This document shows, in pieces, positions 1-4,021 of a stretch of DNA of 8,580 nt (position 1 is the stretch's first letter; the number at the start of each line of letters is the position of its first letter). Source of the DNA: an uncultured Sutterella sp. (GTDB lineage Bacteria; Pseudomonadota; Gammaproteobacteria; Burkholderiales; Burkholderiaceae_F). Under the pieces are notes generated by a model that worked only from the letters and a program-made list of their open reading frames with translations, had not been told where the DNA came from and did not search any database. Both the position numbers and the translations under genes were made by a program. The stretch covers positions 1 to 8,580 of the forward strand of contig CAJKMT010000055.1 in the NCBI GenBank assembly GCA_905201055.1, in the 5' to 3' direction.

Positions 1-57
1 GATAAGCTGTTTGATAGACGCAATTCCTGTCAAATACTATTTCAAGCATAATTATCA

Positions 58-73
58 TCAATCACATGATTGA
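58..73. repeat. Short inverted repeat (7-bp arms)
   Basis: TCAATCA and TGATTGA form perfect 7-bp arms around a 2-nt centre. The repeat lies just beyond the minus-strand terminator at 84-108. Its function is unknown. It could be an operator or hairpin belonging to a gene left of the window, or chance in AT-rich DNA. Confidence 0.35.
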
Positions 74-83
74 GGTATTATAC

Positions 84-108
84 AAAAAAAATCGCCCCGA
101 TGGGGCGA
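84..108 (-). terminator. Intrinsic terminator, minus strand
   Basis: Read on the minus strand, TCGCCCC-ATC-GGGGCGA forms a 7-bp GC-rich stem with a 3-nt loop. It is followed directly by a run of eight T (plus-strand A at 84-91). This is a textbook Rho-independent terminator. It ends the minus-strand transcript of the small toxin-antitoxin-like locus at 157-510. The plus strand has no T run after the stem, so it should act in one direction only. Confidence 0.85.
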
Positions 109-156
109 GTGCCAATTCCTCTCGCGATTAAAATCGCAAGTTTCCTTAGCACAATG

Positions 157-319
157 CTATGAATTAAGCGAAATATAAGTACGACAGACTCCTCGAATTG
201 ATTACTTAAAGCATATTCTTAAACCAAAGGTTAAGGTCTGGAACACCGCAATTGAAACAGCCCAATTTTTCCTTATGTTCAACGGACAAAACAACCGGTT
301 TCAAATACATCATTGTCAT
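157..319 (-). pseudogene. Decayed GNAT-family toxin gene (TacT/AtaT-like), N-terminal remnant
   Basis: The readable ORF runs from the ATG at 319 to the TAA at 206-208 and gives 37 residues. It contains FNCGVPDLNLWFKN, which fits the N-terminal signature of TacT/AtaT-type acetyltransferase toxins: F-x-C-G-x-x-x-L-N/D-x-W-L/F-K. The similarity goes on in other frames. ALSNQF follows after one apparent missing base near 212, and GVCRTYISLNS follows after a second near 195-200, ending at TAG 157-159. Together these rebuild the family order W-F/L-K, A-L-x-N-Q, R-T-Y/F-I/V. The acetyl-CoA-binding core and C-terminus are absent, since a terminator follows at once. The start overlaps the upstream gene's stop as ATGA, the usual coupling in antitoxin-toxin operons. 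A full toxin of this family is about 160-170 residues, so this one should be inactive. The family call is by recalled motif, not by search. Confidence 0.6.
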
Positions 320-510
320 TTCCACATAATGTATTTTTTTATTTTTTCTCGTCTTTTTACGGTTTCTTCTGAAGGTTTTCTGTCAATCTCATCCAGCAAA
401 TTTTGGAAACCGCTGCTTAAAACAATCTTTTCAGGTTGGTTGAAATAGCGATCAAAGAGCAGTCGCAGTTCATCTTCGGTGAGACTCAAATTGATCGTCA
501 GTGTAGGCAT
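316..510 (-). CDS. Small antitoxin-like protein (64 aa), partner of a decayed GNAT toxin
   Basis: This is a 64-residue, charged, probably helical protein. The C-terminal half (IVLSSGFQNLLDEIDRKPSE, then a basic K/R-rich tail) resembles the toxin-binding tail of DUF1778 antitoxins such as TacA, where an F-x-x-L-L-D segment precedes a proline and a variable tail. The N-terminus (LTINLSLTEDEL) could be the strand and helix start of a ribbon-helix-helix DNA-binding fold. At 64 residues it is shorter than the usual 85-95, so an internal deletion is possible. The stop overlaps the start of the toxin remnant by ATGA. There is no convincing Shine-Dalgarno before the ATG at 510. The antitoxin call rests mainly on the neighbour; a generic hypothetical protein is the alternative. 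Confidence 0.5.
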   Translation of the reverse strand: MPTLTINLSLTEDELRLLFDRYFNQPEKIVLSSGFQNLLDEIDRKPSEETVKRREKIKKYIMWK

Positions 511-533
511 ATTGAATCTTGTAAAGAAAGTCT

Positions 534-556
534 ATTGCAATGTAATACGATTGTAT
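534..556. promoter_or_regulatory. Small palindromes upstream of the antitoxin-like gene (possible operator)
   Basis: ATTGCAAT (534-541) is a perfect 8-bp palindrome. ATAC-gatt-GTAT (545-556) is an inverted repeat directly beside it. Both lie 24-46 nt upstream of the minus-strand ATG at 510, where an autoregulating antitoxin would bind. On the minus strand, TTACAT and TACAAG with a 16-nt spacer are a weak promoter candidate in the same place. This is suggestive only. Confidence 0.25.
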
Positions 557-607
557 CGTCTTCCTTGTTCAATTAGCTATTCAAGCCACAACAAAGAATT
601 GTGTTTT

Positions 608-619
608 TGAAACGTTTTC
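608..619. promoter_or_regulatory. LacI-type operator-like palindrome upstream of tctC
   Basis: TGAAACGTTTTC contains the perfect palindrome AAACGTTT (610-617) centred on CG, the usual shape of LacI-family operators. It lies 5 nt upstream of the -35 hexamer of the tct promoter. No LacI-type regulator gene is in the window. A single short site could be chance. Confidence 0.3.
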
Positions 620-624
620 CTGCA

Positions 625-652
625 TTGACTCTTTCCATCGTCGCTCTACAAT
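625..652 (+). promoter_or_regulatory. Sigma70-type promoter of the tctCBA operon
   Basis: TTGACT (625-630) and TACAAT (647-652) each match consensus at 5 of 6 positions and are separated by a 16-nt spacer. Transcription should start near 659, giving a leader of about 20 nt before the tctC ATG at 679. An AGAG Shine-Dalgarno core lies at 668-671, 7 nt from the start codon. Confidence 0.7.
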
Positions 653-678
653 GAGAGTCATCTCCAAAGAGAAAAACA

Positions 679-1626
679 ATGCTGTCACGACGACTGTTTT
701 TAACTTCACTGGCTCTTTCTGCGCTGCCGCTGCCATCTTTAGCCAAACCGCAAAGAATGAGGATTGTTGTGCCTTATCCTGCGGGCGGTCCCCTTGATGC
801 CTGCGCAAGGCTTTTAGCTGAGGCACTCAAAAAACAACTGGGCAGAGTTATCGTAGAAAACCGGCCGGGCGCAGCCGGCGCCCGCGCCATGCTTGAAGTC
901 AAAAACGCGCCCGCTGACGGTCTCACCCTTGTAGTGGGAGCGCTTGCCACCCTGGTTGTCAATCCGCTCTTATCGACCGATTTACCGTATTCGCCTTCGG
1001 ACTTTAAAGCCGTCGCTATGCTGAGCGACACTCCCAACGTATTGGTCATGACGCCTGCTGCGATGCAAAAACTTAAAGTGAGCAACGCCCGGGATTTGAT
1101 TGAATTCATTAAAGCCAATCCCGACAAACTCAACTGCGCCTCGGGCGGCGTGGGTTCGGCCGGCCACATCATCAATGCCATCTTGAGCGCTCAGGGACTC
1201 AACACCGTGCACGTCTCTTATGCGGGCGCCATGGCCGCGCAGCTCTCACTATTGTCCGGTGAAACCGATCTGATGTTTGATAATTTCGCCAATGCCCGTG
1301 CGGCAATTGCTGACAAGCGTCTCGTTGCTTTGGCTCAAACCCGCTCCAATCCCGACGTCATGATTGATGCGCCCACGCTTCAGTCTTTAGGGATTGACTG
1401 CGATATTTCCACCTGGTTCGGATTGATGGCTCCTAAGGACACTTCACCTGAGGTCTGTCAAAATCTTTACGAACTGATCACTGACACTTTGTCTGACAAG
1501 GCTCTGCGTGAAAAATTCGATCAGCTCTCAGGCGGCACCCGGTTGCTTTCGCCCGAAGCGTTTGAAAAATGGATTGTTAATGAACAGGTAAAATACCGTT
1601 CGTTTATTAAAGCGCTGAAGTTTTAA
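679..1626 (+). CDS. tctC: Tripartite tricarboxylate transporter substrate-binding protein (Bug/TctC family)
   Basis: This periplasmic receptor captures a small, usually carboxylated solute and delivers it to the TctAB membrane complex. At 315 aa it has normal family length. Residues 1-22 form a signal peptide with cleavage expected after SLA (A22). SRRLFLT at 3-9 matches a twin-arginine motif, so Tat export is plausible. The Bug fold shows as PYPAGGPLDACAR (32-44), equivalent to the usual P-A-G-G-x-x-D ligand loop, and ENRPGAAG (60-67). The ligand cannot be told from sequence, and Bug paralogues are numerous in betaproteobacteria. It is the first gene of tctC-tctB-tctA, with a good promoter 26 nt upstream and an AGAG Shine-Dalgarno. 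The start is fixed by the signal peptide and the ribosome site. Confidence 0.93.
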   Translation: MLSRRLFLTSLALSALPLPSLAKPQRMRIVVPYPAGGPLDACARLLAEALKKQLGRVIVENRPGAAGARAMLEVKNAPADGLTLVVGALATLVVNPLLSTDLPYSPSDFKAVAMLSDTPNVLVMTPAAMQKLKVSNARDLIEFIKANPDKLNCASGGVGSAGHIINAILSAQGLNTVHVSYAGAMAAQLSLLSGETDLMFDNFANARAAIADKRLVALAQTRSNPDVMIDAPTLQSLGIDCDISTWFGLMAPKDTSPEVCQNLYELITDTLSDKALREKFDQLSGGTRLLSPEAFEKWIVNEQVKYRSFIKALKF

Positions 1627-1632
1627 CCTCCG

Positions 1633-2097
1633 ATGATTCATGCTCGATTGGCCCGAGACACCGTGGCCGGACTCTTTTTTGCCGCTATCGGTTTAGCCTT
1701 TGTGTTGGGCTCAGCTGACTTGCCCATGGGCGAGGCTTCCCGCATGGCCTCGGGCTATTTTCCGAGGCTCTTGGGCTATTGTCTGATGTTTTTGGGAATA
1801 ATCATCAGCATCAAAGGGACTTTTTCAGAAAAAAAGCCGCACGAAATCATCTATCGGTTCGCTGCCATTAAAGCGCTGATTTTAGGTATTGCCCTTTTGG
1901 CTTTTGCTTTTTTGCTTGAACCCGCGGGGCTTCTTATTGCACTGTCAGTTCTGGTCTTCGTTTCTTCACTTGCCTCTGAGAAAAGAAAACTCAAAGAAGC
2001 ATTGATTCTTACGGCAGTAATCGACCTTCTGACAGTGGCTGTTTTTGTTTGGGGCATCGGTCTGGAAGTCGACCTGCTGCCTGCGGCGTGGCTGTGA
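1633..2097 (+). CDS. tctB: Tripartite tricarboxylate transporter small membrane subunit (TctB family)
   Basis: This is the poorly conserved small membrane subunit of the TTT system, 154 aa. It shows four hydrophobic segments, at roughly residues 12-28, 44-60, 76-108 (probably two passes in part) and 125-150, fitting the four-helix TctB layout. An FPRLLG motif follows the first helix, as is common in the family. It starts 6 nt after the tctC stop and ends 1 nt inside tctA, so it sits in a tight operon. The 6-nt gap reads CCTCCG and has no Shine-Dalgarno, so translation probably depends on ribosomes finishing tctC. The family call rests on topology and position between tctC and tctA more than on sequence motifs. 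Confidence 0.88.
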   Translation: MIHARLARDTVAGLFFAAIGLAFVLGSADLPMGEASRMASGYFPRLLGYCLMFLGIIISIKGTFSEKKPHEIIYRFAAIKALILGIALLAFAFLLEPAGLLIALSVLVFVSSLASEKRKLKEALILTAVIDLLTVAVFVWGIGLEVDLLPAAWL

Positions 2098-3608
2098 TGG
2101 ACGCATTGTTATCAAACCTTCTCGTCGGTTTTCAAAGTGCGCTCACCGTCGCCAACGTGGGCTACTGCTTCGTGGGGGTTTTAATCGGAACACTGGTGGG
2201 GGTGCTGCCGGGACTTGGACCTGTGGCGACACTCGCGCTTTTGCTGCCCCTTACCTATGCCCTAGATCCCACAGCCGCTGTCATCATGCTTGCGGGCATT
2301 TACTACGGCAGTCAATACGGCGGCTCCACCACTGCCATTTTGATGAATATTCCGGGGGAGGCCGCATCGCTTGTCACCTGCATTGACGGCAACAAACTCG
2401 CCAGGCGAGGCCACGCTGGCAGTGCCTTGGGAGTGGCAGCCGTCGCAAGTTTTATCGCGGGCACCGTCGCCACCCTGTTGATTGCGATGGCAAGTCCCGT
2501 CTTATCGGAAGTCGCGCTTTATTTCGGCGCCACTGAATATTTCAGTCTTTTGGTTTTGGGACTCGTGGGCGCCGTGGCGCTCTCAAACGGCGATGTGCTT
2601 AAAGCCATCGCCATGGTGATCACCGGACTTCTTCTGGGACTGGTCGGAACCGATATCAATACGGGAGAGTTGCGCTTTACGCTCAATACTTTGACACTTC
2701 AGGACGGGATTGACTTTGCCGTAATTTCCATGGGCTTTTACGGTGTAGCAGAGGTTCTGAAAAATCTTCAAGCCATGGTGGCTGCAGGCAACAACAATAC
2801 CATAGCCGTTAAATCCCCCTGGCCGACGTTCAAAAGCATCTCTCAAAGCACCGGTGCCATTTCCCGAGGCACGCTGCTTGGAAGTCTCCTGGGGCTTTTG
2901 CCCGGAGGCGGCGCAATGCTTTCCTCTTTTGCGGCCTACACGGTTGAAAAACGCATAAAAAAAGAAAACGAAGTACCGGTAGGCGAAGGCAACATCCGAG
3001 CGGTAGCGGGTCCTGAAGCAGCCAACAACGCCGGCGCTCAGACAAGCTTTATTCCGATGCTCACGCTCGGCGTCCCGTCAAACGCCGTTATGGCACTTTT
3101 AATGGGCGCGCTCATTATCCAAAACATTACCCCCGGTCCCCAGGTGATGCACACCAATCCGGAACTTTTCTGGGGACTGATTGTCTCCATGTGGATCGGC
3201 AATCTCTTTCTCGTGATTTTAAATTTGCCCTTGGCCGGTCTTTGGGTACAGATTCTGCGCATTCCCTACCGTCTGCTTTATCCGGCGATCATGGCGATCT
3301 GCGCAGTCGGCGTCTACTCTATCAACTACAACACCTATGACATCGTGCTGATGGCCGCTTTTGCGCTTTTGGGCTACATCTTCTATCAACTGCGCTGTGA
3401 ACCCGCACCTTTGATTTTAGGCTTTGTGCTTGGTCCCATGATGGAAGAAAACCTTCGCCGCGCCATGCTTTTGTCGCGCGGAGATGCCACCGTCTTTTTC
3501 ACCAGTCCCATCTCCGCAGTGCTGCTGGCAGCCGCCGCTTTGCTTTTAGCCGCCACACTCATTCCGAAATGGCAAAAGACACGCGAGCAAGCTTTCAGTG
3601 AGGACTGA
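2097..3608 (+). CDS. tctA: Tripartite tricarboxylate transporter large permease (TctA family)
   Basis: This inner-membrane permease is the large transport subunit of TTT systems and is driven by an ion gradient, not ATP. From the ATG at 2097 it is 503 aa, the normal length. Signatures include LPGLGP (37-42), YYGSQYGGSTTAIL (69-82), NIPGE (84-88), a second LPGGG (268-272) that mirrors the first half, EAANNAGAQTSFIPMLTLGVPS (307-328) and NITPGPQ (343-349). About 10-12 hydrophobic segments are spread over the chain. An in-frame TTG at 2049 would add 16 unrelated residues lying wholly inside tctB, so the ATG overlapping the tctB stop (TGATG) is preferred. It is the last gene of the operon; transcription probably ends at the 3802-3833 hairpin. 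Confidence 0.95.
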   Translation: MDALLSNLLVGFQSALTVANVGYCFVGVLIGTLVGVLPGLGPVATLALLLPLTYALDPTAAVIMLAGIYYGSQYGGSTTAILMNIPGEAASLVTCIDGNKLARRGHAGSALGVAAVASFIAGTVATLLIAMASPVLSEVALYFGATEYFSLLVLGLVGAVALSNGDVLKAIAMVITGLLLGLVGTDINTGELRFTLNTLTLQDGIDFAVISMGFYGVAEVLKNLQAMVAAGNNNTIAVKSPWPTFKSISQSTGAISRGTLLGSLLGLLPGGGAMLSSFAAYTVEKRIKKENEVPVGEGNIRAVAGPEAANNAGAQTSFIPMLTLGVPSNAVMALLMGALIIQNITPGPQVMHTNPELFWGLIVSMWIGNLFLVILNLPLAGLWVQILRIPYRLLYPAIMAICAVGVYSINYNTYDIVLMAAFALLGYIFYQLRCEPAPLILGFVLGPMMEENLRRAMLLSRGDATVFFTSPISAVLLAAAALLLAATLIPKWQKTREQAFSED

Positions 3609-3655
3609 ACTTCAGTCTGCGCTAATCTTGTCAACGAACTTCTAGACACCCAAAC

Positions 3656-3695
3656 TGTCAAAATTGCATATTCTGGTTTGTCAAAATTACATATT
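3656..3695. repeat. Imperfect 17-bp direct repeat, period 23 nt
   Basis: TGTCAAAATTGCATATT (3656-3672) and TGTCAAAATTACATATT (3679-3695) match at 16 of 17 positions. A weaker relative, TGTCGAAATT, lies at 3734-3743. Tandem repeats beginning TGTCA resemble the multiple transposase-binding repeats at the ends of IS21-type elements. No transposase gene, opposite end or target duplication is visible, so this is at most a solo end remnant. Confidence 0.55.
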
Positions 3696-3730
3696 TAGAG
3701 ATATGTCGATTCAATCGACATATCTCTAAA
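3694..3730. repeat. Perfect 18-bp inverted repeat with 1-nt centre
   Basis: The left arm, 3694-3711, is perfectly complementary to the right arm, 3713-3730, around a single C at 3712. The arms begin TTTAGAGATATG and are AT-rich. No T run follows on either strand, so it is not an ordinary intrinsic terminator. It overlaps the end of the second direct repeat by 2 nt. It may be a cruciform, a binding site for a dimer, or part of a mobile-element remnant. Confidence 0.75.
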
Positions 3731-3801
3731 ACGTGTCGAAATTTTTCAATATTTTGATCATATCGCAAAATAATAGTAGAAGTTCTTGCTGTTGCAGCGT
3801 G

Positions 3802-3833
3802 AAAAAAGGGGTTCCTAACGGAAACCCCTTTTT
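3802..3833 (-). terminator. Bidirectional intrinsic terminator between tctA and tRNA-Val
   Basis: On the minus strand, GGGGTTTCC and GGAACCCC pair around a GTTA loop with one bulged base, followed by six T. It begins 7 nt after the tRNA 3' end and should terminate that transcript. On the plus strand the same hairpin is followed by five T, so it can also end the tctCBA transcript, whose stop is about 190 nt upstream. Confidence 0.85.
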
Positions 3834-3839
3834 GAAATT

Positions 3840-3916
3840 TGGTAGGCACGATTGGACTCGAACCAACGACCCCCACCATGTCAAGGTGATGCTCTAACCA
3901 ACTGAGCTACGTGCCT
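3840..3916 (-). tRNA. tRNA-Val (anticodon GAC)
   Basis: A full cloverleaf can be drawn over 77 nt. The acceptor arms are AGGCACG and CGTGCCT (7 bp), with discriminator A and an encoded CCA at 3842-3840. The D arm is GCTC/GAGC. The anticodon stem is TCACC/GGTGG with loop TTGACAT, giving anticodon GAC, which reads GUC and GUU. The T arm is GTTGG/CCAAT around TTCGAGT. It has its own promoter (3931-3959) and terminator (3802-3833), so it is a single-gene transcript. No copy of its 3' end is seen elsewhere in the window, so there is no sign of its use as an attachment site here. Confidence 0.96.
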
Positions 3917-3930
3917 GTTGCGAGTTGCGT

Positions 3931-3959
3931 ATATTAACAGAGCTTTTTACGGTTTGCAA
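3931..3959 (-). promoter_or_regulatory. Promoter of tRNA-Val, minus strand
   Basis: Read on the minus strand, TTGCAA (3959-3954) and TAATAT (3936-3931) are separated by exactly 17 nt. The start point is expected near 3924, about 8 nt before the mature tRNA 5' end at 3916. Confidence 0.75.
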
Positions 3960-3976
3960 GTTTTAGGGTAAAAATT

Positions 3977-3993
3977 TTTCAGTTAATCTGAAA
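3977..3993 (-). terminator. Weak hairpin after uvrD, possible terminator
   Basis: On the minus strand, TTTCAG and CTGAAA form a 6-bp AT-rich stem with a 5-nt loop, followed by AATTTTT. It lies 29 nt after the uvrD stop. The stem is weak and the T run is offset by two A, so read-through into tRNA-Val is possible. Confidence 0.3.
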
Positions 3994-4016
3994 TTAAGTT
4001 AATTTCGAATTAAGTT
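3985..4016. repeat. Degenerate 16-nt tandem repeat downstream of uvrD
   Basis: AATCTGAAATTAAGTT (3985-4000) and AATTTCGAATTAAGTT (4001-4016) agree at 12 of 16 positions. The shared core AATTAAGTTAA recurs at 3992-4002 and 4008-4018. A much weaker third unit may lie at 3969-3984. The sequence is AT-rich and its function is unknown. Confidence 0.45.
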
Positions 4017-4021
4017 AACTA

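Noticed and set aside
774..1181. 135-codon minus-strand ORF inside tctC
   Set aside because: It is a shadow of the codon bias of tctC with no independent evidence.
2049..2096. Upstream TTG start for tctA
   Set aside because: It adds 16 residues lying inside tctB with no membrane or family character. The ATG at 2097 gives the standard N-terminus and a TGATG overlap.
3678..3833. Possible plus-strand small RNA from TTGTCA to the shared terminator
   Set aside because: The -35-like TTGTCA has only a poor -10 (ATATGT), and the terminator is explained by tctA and the tRNA. Without transcript data it cannot be supported.
3658..3879. 73-codon minus-strand ORF across the repeats, terminator and tRNA
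   Set aside because: It runs through a tRNA gene, a terminator and a perfect palindrome, so it is not a credible protein gene.
3840..3916. tRNA-Val as an integration attachment site
   Set aside because: No duplicate of the tRNA 3' end and no integrase gene is seen in the window.
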